Assembly: GCA_946481095.1 (NCBI GenBank)
Contig: CAMLML010000046.1
Span: forward strand, 1 to 35,144
DNA from: an uncultured Cellvibrio sp.
GTDB taxonomy: Bacteria > Pseudomonadota > Gammaproteobacteria > Pseudomonadales > Cellvibrionaceae
Direction of reading: 5' to 3'
DNA length: 35,144 nucleotides
Positions 17,847 to 27,171 of this stretch are shown piece after piece (position 1 is the stretch's first letter; each line of letters opens with the position of its first letter). The notes under the pieces are model-generated. The model did no database searches. It was not told the DNA's origin and saw nothing but the letters and a program-made list of their open reading frames with translations. The translations under genes and the position numbers were made by a program.

Positions 17847-20800
17847 ATGAAAAAAATATTTACCAGTCCTGTATTTTTTGCATTTCTTGGTCTGCTGTTG
17901 TTTGGCCTTTTAATCTGGTTTGCCGGGCCGCAAATAAAATTTGGTGGTGATAATTCAGCGCCGCTTGCCAGTGTTACTGTCAGGGTTTTTTGTATTTTAT
18001 TTGTGGTGATGTTGTGGGCGTTAAATTATTTGCGGGTACAGTTAAAAAATAAAAAAAATAATGAGGATCTGGTTTCCGATATTAGTAAAAATCAGCAAGC
18101 GGGTCATTCAACCCAGGCATTGGAAGAAATACATCAAATCAATCAGCGCTTCACGGAAGCACTGTCAACCTTGAAAAAATTAAAATTCAAGGGGCGTAGC
18201 AGCACCAAAGCACTTTACGAATTACCCTGGTACATTATTGTGGGCCCACCGGGTTCCGGTAAAACAACTGCACTGGTGAATTCAGGTCTGGATTTTCCGT
18301 TGGCGGATCAATTCGGAAAAGGTGCGTTGCAAGGTGTGGGCGGGACCCGCAATTGTGATTGGTGGTTTACCAATGAAGCAGTATTAATCGATACAGCTGG
18401 TCGTTATACCACCCAGGACAGTCATAGGGTGGTGGACAGTTCGGCTTGGGAAGGTTTTCTGGATTTGCTCAAACGCAATCGTCGCCGTAGACCCATTAAC
18501 GGTGCAATTGTTGCCATCAGTTTGCATGATCTGTTGACGCAGACTGAAGAAGAAAGATCCATACACGCAAAAACCATTCGTTCACGTTTGGATGAATTGA
18601 TGGAGAAATTGCAAATTCGATTTCCTGTTTATTTGATGTTTACCAAAGTGGATTTGGTTTCAGGTTTTACCGAATTTTTTGAAGACCTTGGCAAAGAAGA
18701 TCGCAATCAGGTTTGGGGTGTGTCATTGCCCAATGCAGCAGCACCGGGTCAATCACCGGATTTTGATTTTCTGACAAAAGAGCTGGAAAAAATTTCCCGT
18801 CGTTTGTATGACAGAGTTGTTGGGCGCATGCATCAGGAGCGCGATGTTAAACGCCGTGCAGCCATTAACAGTTTTCCCCAACAAATGGAAAATGTTCAGG
18901 CGATTATCGAAGATTTTACCCGTAAAGCATTTGTGCCAAATCGTTTCCGGCTGCAGCCTTATTTGCGCGGTGTGTATTTTTCCAGTGGTACTCAGGATGG
19001 ATCACCTATTGACAGATTAATGACATCTGTTGCTGCCAATTTTGGGTTCAGTCGAGATACATCCAACGCACCCAGTCAGCAAGGTAAAAGTTTTTTCCTG
19101 ACCAATTTATTTCGCGATGTGATATTTCCGGAAGCAGAATTGGTCGGTTCCAATACGCGTTATGAATTGATTTTTAAATGGGCGCGTCGCGCAGCATTTT
19201 TGTGTCTGGCCGGTATAGCGGTGGGTAGTTTGCTTATCTGGAGTGGCAGCATCACTCGTCATAATTTGTCCATGGCAGAAGTTGAAGGCTATGTCGATAC
19301 ATTCAAAAGCGAGCAAGAAAAAATACAAGTCAGAAATAAAGATATACGGGTGGTTTTGCCTTCACTCAATGCGCTTGCCAAAGCCAGCGATGTGTATGAC
19401 CAACAGGATCATCCCTGGTTATCCGGTTTGGGCATGTATGATCCCAGTGTTGACCGGGCAGCAGATGAAGCCTACGAAAGGTCGCTGAAAACTGTTTTCT
19501 TGCCGAAATTAAAAGAATTGTTGGAGGATTCTCTCAGTCGCAGTTCTGGTGGCGATGATCTTCTCGATACATTTCGTGTTTACATGATGTTGAATCAACA
19601 TGATCATCTGGATACAAAAAAAGTGAATGAGTGGTTCAATGCATTTTGGGCGCAACGTTTCGAAGCAGATATTACACGCAGGCAAGAACTGAAATCACAT
19701 CTCGACAAATTATTGGAGATGAAGTTTGATCCAATAGAAGTGGATGAGCGCATTGTTAAAAATACCCGATCTACACTGTTGCGTGTACCGGCGGATATCC
19801 GCATTTATGAAAAAATAAAAACGGATAAAGATTACGCTTTTCAAGTTGAATTGCTGAACGAGTTTGGTGAATCGGTCAGATCAACTTACAAAATGGATGG
19901 AGGTGCAATCAGAGCACTGACAATTCCAGGGCTTTATACAATTGATGCCTATAAAAATCTTGATTTTTCCGCTGACTCGCCCTTGATCAGCAGTCTCGCC
20001 GAAGAGCGTTGGTTGATGGGTGATGAAGGTGTGGTTTTTGCCAAAGAAAATTTGGAAGAAATCAGTCGAAAGGTTAAAGATTATTATTTGGCAGATTACA
20101 GTCGTGTCTGGCTGGATGTTTACCAAAATCTTAATGTTGTTGAATTTACGGATGTGTTTCAGGCGAAAACATTGTTATCCAGTTTTGCTGATCCGGTTTA
20201 TTCACCCTTGTCTTCTATTTTGCAAACAGGTCTGAATCATACCCAACTGACGACGACTGTTGTTGACGACATTGCAGATAAGAAACCAGAAAGTAAAACG
20301 GGCAAGGTTGCAGGTTTACTGGCGAGTAATATTGAAACCACCCGTGTGGATAAACAATTTAAAGATCTTAATTTGTTGATGCGTGAAAGTTCGCGTGCTC
20401 CTGCGCCTGTTGACGGTATTTTGCAAAAAATTCAGGAATTGCAAATTTTCGTAGCAGAAATTGCGATGGCGCCTGATGCGGGAAAAAAAGCATTTGAGGT
20501 TGCCAAGGCGCGTTTCGAAAGTGGTTCCAGTAATCCTGTAACAGCCTTGAAAGCTTACGCCACCACTTTACCTGACCCGGTGAATCGATGGTTGACCGAT
20601 TTGGCCGATCAATCCTGGAAAGTAATTTTAGGTTCCGCCAATGGTTATGTGGGCAGCGAATGGCGCGCCAGAGTGTATACGCCTTATGCGCAAGTACTTG
20701 CAGGAAAATACCCGCTTAATCCCTCATCCAGTGATGAAATTGCCATGTTGGATTTCAGTGCTTTTTTCAAACCAGGTGGCACTATCGATCAATTTAGCGA

Positions 20801-21356
20801 AGAATTTTTATTGCCCTTCATCGACACTAAAAACGGTTGGCGAAATAAGGGAGTTGATAATTTCAGTCTTGGAATTTCTGCTTCTGCATTAACCCAACTC
20901 AGTAATGCAATGGAAATAAAACGTATGTACTTCCAGGGAGGAGGTGAATTTCCTTCGGTAGAACTTGAATTGCGTCCGATGAATATGAGTGAAAAACATT
21001 CACGATTCACTCTGGAGTTGGGTGATACCCAGGTGGAATATAAACACGGCCCGAAATTCTGGAAAACCATCAAATGGTCAGGCGGGGATGATAGTTTGCG
21101 TTTGCGTATTATTTTTGAAGATTTAACCGACTCCATACATGAAAAAACTTTCTCGGGTCCCTGGGCATTATTCCGGTTACTGGATTCATCAAGAATTACC
21201 AAAACGGCTGCATCCAATGTGTATTTAATTGCTTTCTCGGTAATCGACAATGGCAATATGGAAAATCAGATTACCTATGAAGCCAAAACCAAAAGCGTTA
21301 ATAACCCTTTGCGCAGGGGATTGCTGACAGCATTCAAGTGTCCGGAAAGAATTTAG
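17847..21356 (+). CDS. tssM: T6SS inner-membrane core protein TssM (IcmF/VasK)
   Basis: At 1,169 residues this is a full-length TssM. Membrane helices lie at about 8-26 and 43-62, then a cytoplasmic NTPase-like domain has an intact Walker A (GPPGSGKTT, 133-141), DTAGRY (182-187) and FTKVD (about 263). A third helix spans about 448-466. The long periplasmic region carries the IcmF-related and C-terminal domains, which contact TssJ. The Walker A is retained, though many TssM proteins have lost it, so nucleotide use is possible. It lies 17 nt after tssL and 2 nt before tagF. Confidence 0.96.
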   Translation: MKKIFTSPVFFAFLGLLLFGLLIWFAGPQIKFGGDNSAPLASVTVRVFCILFVVMLWALNYLRVQLKNKKNNEDLVSDISKNQQAGHSTQALEEIHQINQRFTEALSTLKKLKFKGRSSTKALYELPWYIIVGPPGSGKTTALVNSGLDFPLADQFGKGALQGVGGTRNCDWWFTNEAVLIDTAGRYTTQDSHRVVDSSAWEGFLDLLKRNRRRRPINGAIVAISLHDLLTQTEEERSIHAKTIRSRLDELMEKLQIRFPVYLMFTKVDLVSGFTEFFEDLGKEDRNQVWGVSLPNAAAPGQSPDFDFLTKELEKISRRLYDRVVGRMHQERDVKRRAAINSFPQQMENVQAIIEDFTRKAFVPNRFRLQPYLRGVYFSSGTQDGSPIDRLMTSVAANFGFSRDTSNAPSQQGKSFFLTNLFRDVIFPEAELVGSNTRYELIFKWARRAAFLCLAGIAVGSLLIWSGSITRHNLSMAEVEGYVDTFKSEQEKIQVRNKDIRVVLPSLNALAKASDVYDQQDHPWLSGLGMYDPSVDRAADEAYERSLKTVFLPKLKELLEDSLSRSSGGDDLLDTFRVYMMLNQHDHLDTKKVNEWFNAFWAQRFEADITRRQELKSHLDKLLEMKFDPIEVDERIVKNTRSTLLRVPADIRIYEKIKTDKDYAFQVELLNEFGESVRSTYKMDGGAIRALTIPGLYTIDAYKNLDFSADSPLISSLAEERWLMGDEGVVFAKENLEEISRKVKDYYLADYSRVWLDVYQNLNVVEFTDVFQAKTLLSSFADPVYSPLSSILQTGLNHTQLTTTVVDDIADKKPESKTGKVAGLLASNIETTRVDKQFKDLNLLMRESSRAPAPVDGILQKIQELQIFVAEIAMAPDAGKKAFEVAKARFESGSSNPVTALKAYATTLPDPVNRWLTDLADQSWKVILGSANGYVGSEWRARVYTPYAQVLAGKYPLNPSSSDEIAMLDFSAFFKPGGTIDQFSEEFLLPFIDTKNGWRNKGVDNFSLGISASALTQLSNAMEIKRMYFQGGGEFPSVELELRPMNMSEKHSRFTLELGDTQVEYKHGPKFWKTIKWSGGDDSLRLRIIFEDLTDSIHEKTFSGPWALFRLLDSSRITKTAASNVYLIAFSVIDNGNMENQITYEAKTKSVNNPLRRGLLTAFKCPERI

Positions 21357-21358
21357 GT

Positions 21359-22099
21359 ATGAATGTGAATTACAAAAACGAAACAGGTTTTTTTGGCAAG
21401 TTACCCGGATACGGTGATTTTATTTATCGTGATTTGCCTAATTCTATTATTGAAATATGGGATTCATGGCTACAGCTTTATATCAAATCATCACAGGAGC
21501 AAATTGGTGGGGATTGGTTGGACATTTATTTGACCAGTCCTATCTGGCGATTTGTATTGAAACCTGGAGTACTTGATGAAAATACCTGGGCAGGCATTGT
21601 GTTGCCCAGTGTTGATAAAGTGGGTCGTTATTTTCCTTTTTCAATATTGGCAAAATTTACAACGCCGGTTAATCCGTCCAATTTTATTTGCGCGCAGGAA
21701 GAATGGTTTGCAAATTTGGAAAAATCGGCATTAAGTGCATTGAATCGTGAATTGGATTTGGAGCAATTATTATCACAATTGCAAACCTTAAGTATTCCCA
21801 ACGATTTAATTTACGAAAAAACAGGAAATGTTGTGCTTTCATCCAATATGCTGGTCAAAATGGATATGGAAGAGCAGTCAGCTTTAACCACATTTCCAGC
21901 TATGTTGGATGTGTGTTTGGATAATCTGTTGCCAACATACAGTATCTGGCACACCAAAGGATCTGAAAGAGTTGAGCCTTGCCTGTTTGTGTCCCGTGGC
22001 TTGCCGTCTGGCCAGCAAGTGCCTTCAATGATGGATGGCGCCTGGGAGCATGGTGGATGGCAAGAGCCTTATAAACTTTGTGCAATGTTTCAGGAATAA
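21359..22099 (+). CDS. tagF: T6SS post-translational regulator TagF
   Basis: This 246-residue protein opens with the signature GFFGKLPGYGDFIYRDLP and continues with family motifs WDSWLQ and GIVLPSVDKVGRYFP. TagF represses T6SS assembly by binding Fha in systems studied (Pseudomonas, Agrobacterium). ATG 21359, 2 nt after the tssM stop, is chosen. A GTG at 21338 inside tssM would add seven residues. Its stop overlaps the pppA start (TAATG). No phosphatase is fused to it, since pppA is a separate gene. Confidence 0.93.
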   Translation: MNVNYKNETGFFGKLPGYGDFIYRDLPNSIIEIWDSWLQLYIKSSQEQIGGDWLDIYLTSPIWRFVLKPGVLDENTWAGIVLPSVDKVGRYFPFSILAKFTTPVNPSNFICAQEEWFANLEKSALSALNRELDLEQLLSQLQTLSIPNDLIYEKTGNVVLSSNMLVKMDMEEQSALTTFPAMLDVCLDNLLPTYSIWHTKGSERVEPCLFVSRGLPSGQQVPSMMDGAWEHGGWQEPYKLCAMFQE

Positions 22100-22863
22100 T
22101 GAAAATGGTGTTGAGTGCGACCAATACACAATTTATTCCTATCGAATGGTCGGGTTTCAGCTTGACCGATGTGGGAACTGTGCGCAGTGTTAATGAGGAT
22201 TCTGTATTAATGCTACCGCATGCCGGTTTATGGGCTATAGCAGATGGCATGGGTGGGCATCAGGTAGGTGATATTGCGTCCAGAAAAATTGTTGATGCAC
22301 TTGCCAGAATTCCCCCGATTGAATTGTTAAGTGAAGCTATTGATGCAGTGGATGATGCACTGATCAATGTGAATTACGACATTATCGATTATGCCAGCCA
22401 ACAACCTGGAAATTTTTCGATGGGCAGCACCATCGTCAGTCTGGTGATACGTGGTCGTGTTGGTGTTGCATTGTGGGTAGGTGATTCACGTCTGTATCGT
22501 TATCGTAATGGACAGCTTGCACAGATGACCCGCGATCACAGTCAGGTTGAAGAGTTGTTGCAAATGGGACACATCACTGCGGAAGAGGTGGAAAACCATC
22601 CGCAGCGTAACGTCATCACCCGTGCAGTGGGTGGAGAAGAAGAGTTGTATGTGGATCTGAATGTTTTCAGTGCGCAAATTGGCGATACATTTTTACTTTG
22701 TAGTGATGGTTTGTATAACGCCATATCGATAGATGAAATAACAGCACACCTGAATTACAGAAGTGCAGAAGATTGCGTGCAACTGCTTATGCAAGCTGCA
22801 TTGCAAAAAGGTGCGAGTGATAATGTTTCGATAATTGTTTTAAAAGGCGAAGCAGGAAGGTAA
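22099..22863 (+). CDS. pppA: T6SS PP2C-type protein phosphatase PppA
   Basis: The protein has 254 residues from ATG 22099, which overlaps the tagF stop. ATG 22105 is equally possible given AGGA at 22092. All PP2C metal-binding motifs are present: VRSVNEDS (29-35), ADGMGGH (48-54), GDSRLYRYR, TRDHSQVEELL, LLCSDGLYN and ASDNVSIIVL at the end. PppA removes the phosphates added by PpkA, switching the system off. The gene sits directly before ppkA, as in other threonine-phosphorylation-controlled T6SS loci. Confidence 0.95.
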   Translation: MKMVLSATNTQFIPIEWSGFSLTDVGTVRSVNEDSVLMLPHAGLWAIADGMGGHQVGDIASRKIVDALARIPPIELLSEAIDAVDDALINVNYDIIDYASQQPGNFSMGSTIVSLVIRGRVGVALWVGDSRLYRYRNGQLAQMTRDHSQVEELLQMGHITAEEVENHPQRNVITRAVGGEEELYVDLNVFSAQIGDTFLLCSDGLYNAISIDEITAHLNYRSAEDCVQLLMQAALQKGASDNVSIIVLKGEAGR

Positions 22864-22875
22864 CAGTGGTTTGAT

Positions 22876-25722
22876 ATGGATACTCCGGAAAATAAAAATA
22901 GCGGTAACCCAGGTGACGATAAAACACGTTTGGATCCGTCACGTGCCGATAAGCCGCGTGTGGAAACCCAACAGAAAAAAACTGTTGAGCCAGAAGATAA
23001 AACCCGGTTTGTCGATAAAACCCAGCTCGTTGATAAAACCAGAGTGGCAACACCGGAATTAAAATCAGAATCAAAACCGGTTAAACCAAAAACTGAAGCT
23101 GTTGCACCTAAAGAGAATCCGGATAAAACCCGATTTACCCAGCCGAAACCAAACAATCCGGTTAATGCCAATTCGCAGAACGCTCGTCCTGAAATAGCCG
23201 TGCAAGCTACGCAGGAAAAAAACCGGCCGCTGAATGCGCAAAAAAATATCTCTGTCAATGAAACCGCATCGCCCAAAGATGCGACTCAATTTTCACCGTC
23301 AACTCGTGTGCTTCCCGCGAAAAAAAATCCTGATGCAGCTTCTGCGGCCAATGCTGCATTAATAAAAAATCTGAAAGAAGGGGGCGACCATCTTGTTCTG
23401 AAAGGGCGTTTTGTACTTGAAGACATGTTAGGTGCCGGGGGGATGGGGATTGTTTATAAAGCGAAGGATCTATTAAAAATAGAAGCGCAGGATCGCGACC
23501 CTTATGTTGCGATTAAAGTATTAAGTGAAGAGTTCAAATCGCATCCTGAAGCATTTATTGCTTTGCAGCGCGAATCTCGCAAAACACAACAAATTGCGCA
23601 CCCTAACATAGTAAACGTATACGATTTCGATAAGGATGGTGATCGTGTATTTATGACTATGGAATTTCTTGATGGCAAACCCCTGGATGAATTGATTTAT
23701 CAATATCGGGCAACCGGTTTACCGGAAGAAGACGGTTGGCGAATATTGGAGGGAATTTCTGCAGCGTTAATTTATGCGCATGAACAAAATATTGTTCACT
23801 CTGATTTTAAACCGGGCAATATTTTTGTTACCAACAAAGGTGTATCCAAAGTATTTGACTTTGGTATTGCTCGCGCTGTTGCCAAAGCGGAGTCTTATGA
23901 CAATTTACCGGGAGATGACAAAACGGTATTTGATGCGGGAAATCTGGGAGCTCTGACACCGGCTTACGCCAGTAAAGAAATGCTGGAAGGCAAAGCACCG
24001 GATGCGCGCGATGATATTTATGCGCTGGCTTGTGTCGCCTATGAAATTTTTTCTGGCAAGCACCCATTCAATCGCGTGCATGCAGACGAAGCTGCACGGC
24101 AGAAACTTAAAGCTCGTCGATTAAATGTATTCACCCGCAAACAATGGAAAACCCTTGAAAAAGCGTTGGAATTTAATCGCGAAGACCGTATTGAATCAGT
24201 CGAAGAGTTTTGGCAAGGGTTGACTGAAAAACCTTTCTCCGGTGTTAAAGCGGCGATAATGTCTTTAGTCGTTATTGGTCTGTTAGGAACTATTGGTTAT
24301 TTATATTTCTCCAAGCCGGAGGAAAGAATATTTTCAGAGGATGATTTCCGCAATGAAATTGAATTGAAATTGCGTATGGAGCAACATCAAACCAATATTA
24401 AAAATTTGCTTGCTACTTTGGAATTCAATCAGGCTTGGGAGCAGGATTTATGGTCTGAGGTTCAGGCCATCGAAAAATTAGCCGGCAAAGATAATTCCTG
24501 GTTGGTTGATATTCGCGGCATTATATACTCAGCCTATTTGGAAAAAATTGATGAGGTGATTATCTCCCGTGAAATTGAATTAGCTGAACGCTTGTTAAAA
24601 AATGCACCCCGATATGCCGGTGATTTGGCGTTGGTAGAACGTTTGCTTGTAGCATTGGACGAACTTAAAAAGTCGATCGCATTGGCAGCAGAAGCTGAAG
24701 CACTTAAACGCGCGGCCGAAGAGGAACAAAACCGATTGGCGCGACAGGCACAACAATCACAAATTGCGCAAGTACAAGAAGAAAATCGTGCTGAAGAAAA
24801 TATTAAAGTTCAAAAAAGTAGTTATGATCAGGCGTTACAAAACGTAAATGAGCAATTGGCGTGTCGCTCGGCATTGAATATGCGCGATCTGGATATTGCA
24901 GTAAAAAAATTACGGGAAGTAGACTTGACTCGTTATCGTAAAGACGAAGGAAAAATGGTCACTTCTCTTGCCAGTTGTATTGCTAAAGTCGGCGTTAATT
25001 TTCCAAAGCGGGCAGAAGAATATAAACGATTGGCAATCGCCATTTTTCCAGGTAATGCGGTGATTGCGAATATTAATATTCAGGAAAAAGACAGCTGTGA
25101 TCTTTCCCTTGCTGGTTTGGGAGCCAAAGGTATGCGTGGCAGTTGTCGCGATCCTATTGGTGGTGGTAATGGGCCGCTGTTGGTGGTGATTCCTGCAAAA
25201 GATAGAATCAAAGCATTTGCTATTGGTAAATATGAAGTCTCCATCGAAGAATTCAACGTTTTTTGCCGTGACAATAAATCATGTAAACCTAAAACCGGAG
25301 CGGATAATCAAATTCCGATTACCGATATCTCCTACACAGACGCGACAGCCTATTTGCGTTGGTTGAGTATAAAAACGGGACGTAAATATAGATTGCCGAC
25401 AAATAGTGAATGGGTTTATGCAGCGACAGCAAATAGTAATAAATTGGATCCCAATCGAAATTGCCAGTTGAACTCCCGTGGAATCCAGCGAGGTAATGCG
25501 TTGCTCGGTATAGGTATTGGCGCTCAAAATAATTGGGGGCTTGTCAATCATGTAGGAAATGCACAGGAGTGGGTGAGTGGTGCAGGTGGTGTCAGTTATG
25601 TAGCAGGTGGTTCTTATGAAACGGCGATGGAGAGTTGCACACTTTCTGTTTTGAATCCGCATAATGGGACACCTGATTTGGCTACAGGCTTCAGGGTTCT
25701 CAGAGAAATAGAAAAATTGTAG
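22876..25722 (+). CDS. ppkA: T6SS Ser/Thr kinase PpkA with DKT[R/Q] array and periplasmic FGE-like domain
   Basis: The protein has 948 residues. Residues 1-165 are disordered and hold DKT[R/Q] motifs at T17, T43, T49, T55 and T85, plus a degenerate DKPRV at 25-29. The kinase domain (about 175-450) has GAGGMGIVY (186-194), catalytic K214, HSDFKPGN (308-315, D310) and DFG (328-330). The activation segment contains DDKTVF with T350. A membrane helix spans about 459-478. A Lys/Glu-rich helical region follows. The C-terminus (about 735-948) is a formylglycine-generating/sulfatase-modifying-like fold (GKYEVSIEEFNVFC, YRLPTNSEWVYAA, HVGNAQEW, GFRVLRE), predicted periplasmic. Pseudomonas PpkA instead ends in a von Willebrand domain. 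The FGE-like part may sense a periplasmic signal. Confidence 0.95.
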   Translation: MDTPENKNSGNPGDDKTRLDPSRADKPRVETQQKKTVEPEDKTRFVDKTQLVDKTRVATPELKSESKPVKPKTEAVAPKENPDKTRFTQPKPNNPVNANSQNARPEIAVQATQEKNRPLNAQKNISVNETASPKDATQFSPSTRVLPAKKNPDAASAANAALIKNLKEGGDHLVLKGRFVLEDMLGAGGMGIVYKAKDLLKIEAQDRDPYVAIKVLSEEFKSHPEAFIALQRESRKTQQIAHPNIVNVYDFDKDGDRVFMTMEFLDGKPLDELIYQYRATGLPEEDGWRILEGISAALIYAHEQNIVHSDFKPGNIFVTNKGVSKVFDFGIARAVAKAESYDNLPGDDKTVFDAGNLGALTPAYASKEMLEGKAPDARDDIYALACVAYEIFSGKHPFNRVHADEAARQKLKARRLNVFTRKQWKTLEKALEFNREDRIESVEEFWQGLTEKPFSGVKAAIMSLVVIGLLGTIGYLYFSKPEERIFSEDDFRNEIELKLRMEQHQTNIKNLLATLEFNQAWEQDLWSEVQAIEKLAGKDNSWLVDIRGIIYSAYLEKIDEVIISREIELAERLLKNAPRYAGDLALVERLLVALDELKKSIALAAEAEALKRAAEEEQNRLARQAQQSQIAQVQEENRAEENIKVQKSSYDQALQNVNEQLACRSALNMRDLDIAVKKLREVDLTRYRKDEGKMVTSLASCIAKVGVNFPKRAEEYKRLAIAIFPGNAVIANINIQEKDSCDLSLAGLGAKGMRGSCRDPIGGGNGPLLVVIPAKDRIKAFAIGKYEVSIEEFNVFCRDNKSCKPKTGADNQIPITDISYTDATAYLRWLSIKTGRKYRLPTNSEWVYAATANSNKLDPNRNCQLNSRGIQRGNALLGIGIGAQNNWGLVNHVGNAQEWVSGAGGVSYVAGGSYETAMESCTLSVLNPHNGTPDLATGFRVLREIEKL

Positions 25723-25736
25723 ATCGGAATCAACAA

Positions 25737-25982
25737 ATGAAAGATGCTAATTATTCTGAATCATTACGAAATTTATCACGTGAGTATTTCAATCGGATAC
25801 TGTCGTTTGATTCGTATCGTTTGAAACGAAAACAGCTGTTGGATTTGGTTGATCAAGGCTACAATGGTGCACAAATTCTGCAAGCTAACGAAAATTATAG
25901 CGAGACAGATACTCAACCGGATTTTCGTAAGGTAAGCAAACAAAAAGTGGAGACTATGGCTATACGTCAGGGTCTGGATTAA
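25737..25982 (+). CDS. Small protein of unknown function between ppkA and the motor genes
   Basis: This is 81 residues, hydrophilic, predicted mostly helical (YSESLRNLSREYFNRILSFD, then YRLKRKQLLDLVDQGYNG), with a polar C-terminal tail. It has no signal peptide, membrane helix, Cys or recognised motif. It starts 14 nt after ppkA, with GGAATC as a possible ribosome site, and ends 25 nt before the MotA/TolQ-like gene, so it belongs to the operon. It could be an adaptor joining regulation to the motor, but no function is shown. Confidence 0.7.
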   Translation: MKDANYSESLRNLSREYFNRILSFDSYRLKRKQLLDLVDQGYNGAQILQANENYSETDTQPDFRKVSKQKVETMAIRQGLD

Positions 25983-26007
25983 TACAGTTAATGAGTGAGG
26001 GTGGGTC

Positions 26008-26646
26008 ATGGTTGCGGAATTGATTACTTTTTTTCAGGCCGGTGGCGCGTTCATGTATGCCATATTGGCGGTGTTCGCTATGGGAATAGCGATTTCTGTT
26101 GAGCGATTTATTTATATAGCCGTTACACAAAATAAAACCAATAAAGTATGGAAAGGTATTACACCTATGCTGCAGGCGAGTGATTTTGATCGTGCCAGTA
26201 AAGCATTGGGAAATAGTTCAACACCTTTGGCAAGAGTTTTGGCGTACGGCTTGTCACGAAAAAAGTCCAACGCAAGACGCGAGCTTGTTGAGTCTGCAAT
26301 GGAAGAGGGTGTTATGGAGGTTGTACCTGAACTGGAACAGCGCACACACTATTTGGCAACACTTGCAAATATCGCCACTCTTCTTGGGTTGTTGGGCACT
26401 ATTTTTGGTTTGATTGATGCGTTTGATGCGGTAGCTCAAGCCAGTGTCGCTGAAAAAGCGGATCGGTTGTCTGCCAGTATTTCCGTTGCCATGAATACAA
26501 CCGCATTTGGATTGCTTGCTGCGATTCCATTAATTCTTATCCATTCCTTGTTGGCAACCAAAACAACCAAATTGGTTGATAACATTGAGATGGCAACTAT
26601 GAAATGCCTGAACCTGATGACTGACCATGATGAATCAGGACACTAA
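26008..26646 (+). CDS. MotA/TolQ/ExbB-family proton channel subunit
   Basis: The protein has 212 residues with the three-helix layout of ExbB/TolQ. Helix 1 is near 12-32 (FMYAILAVFAMGIAISVERF), then a cytoplasmic loop with the MEEGVMEVVPELEQRTHYLAT motif. Helices 2 and 3 are near 112-130 (NIATLLGLLGTIFGLIDAF) and 150-175 (ISVAMNTTAFGLLAAIPLIL). The GLLGTIFGLIDAF and NTTAFGL segments are the conserved pore-lining sequences. It forms inner-membrane pentamers that harvest proton-motive force with ExbD-type partners. Two such partners and an AgmX-type protein follow directly. Confidence 0.92.
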   Translation: MVAELITFFQAGGAFMYAILAVFAMGIAISVERFIYIAVTQNKTNKVWKGITPMLQASDFDRASKALGNSSTPLARVLAYGLSRKKSNARRELVESAMEEGVMEVVPELEQRTHYLATLANIATLLGLLGTIFGLIDAFDAVAQASVAEKADRLSASISVAMNTTAFGLLAAIPLILIHSLLATKTTKLVDNIEMATMKCLNLMTDHDESGH

Positions 26647-26652
26647 TTTTTC

Positions 26653-27171
26653 ATGAAGACAGTTCGCAAAAAAAAATCATTGCATGATCTGGTCGAGTTG
26701 GATATCACTGCATTTTTGAACCTGATGGTTGTTCTCGTCCCTTTTTTGCTGATCACTGCTGTGTTTTCAAAAATGTCTATTCTTGAACTGTATTTACCAG
26801 CATTGGATGCAAAGATAAAGCAAGATGAGTCAATTAAACTTCAGCTTCAGGTTTTGGTTAGACCTACCAGCCTGAGTATTCAGGATGTGAATTTGGGTTT
26901 GATTAAATCAGTTGATTACAACGAAGCTGGCAATACCAATTGGAATTTATTTACCAAAGTATTGGTAGAGATTAAATCGAGATTTCCTGAAGAACAAAAC
27001 ATCAGTTTATTGCTTGATAAAAACGTTAAATATAAAACGGTGATAGAGCTTATGGATCATGTCAAATCTGCTGAAATTTTGCAGGTTGCAACAGTGGAAA
27101 CCGTTGAGTTATTTCCGAACGTCTCAATTGGTGTCGCTCCTGAAGAAGAACAGGTAGTGCCGTCACCATGA
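26653..27171 (+). CDS. ExbD/TolR-family subunit 1, Asn in place of the proton-carrying Asp
   Basis: This is 172 residues with one N-terminal membrane helix (ITAFLNLMVVLVPFLLITAV, 18-37) and a periplasmic domain, the ExbD/TolR layout. Aligning ELDITAFLNLMVVL with TolR EINIVPLLDVLLVL places N23 exactly at the essential TolR Asp23 (ExbD Asp25). Asp17 lies at the cytoplasmic edge. This subunit may therefore be structural, with proton transfer done by the second ExbD. The gene starts 6 nt after the channel gene and overlaps the next by 4 bp (ATGA). Confidence 0.9.
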   Translation: MKTVRKKKSLHDLVELDITAFLNLMVVLVPFLLITAVFSKMSILELYLPALDAKIKQDESIKLQLQVLVRPTSLSIQDVNLGLIKSVDYNEAGNTNWNLFTKVLVEIKSRFPEEQNISLLLDKNVKYKTVIELMDHVKSAEILQVATVETVELFPNVSIGVAPEEEQVVPSP

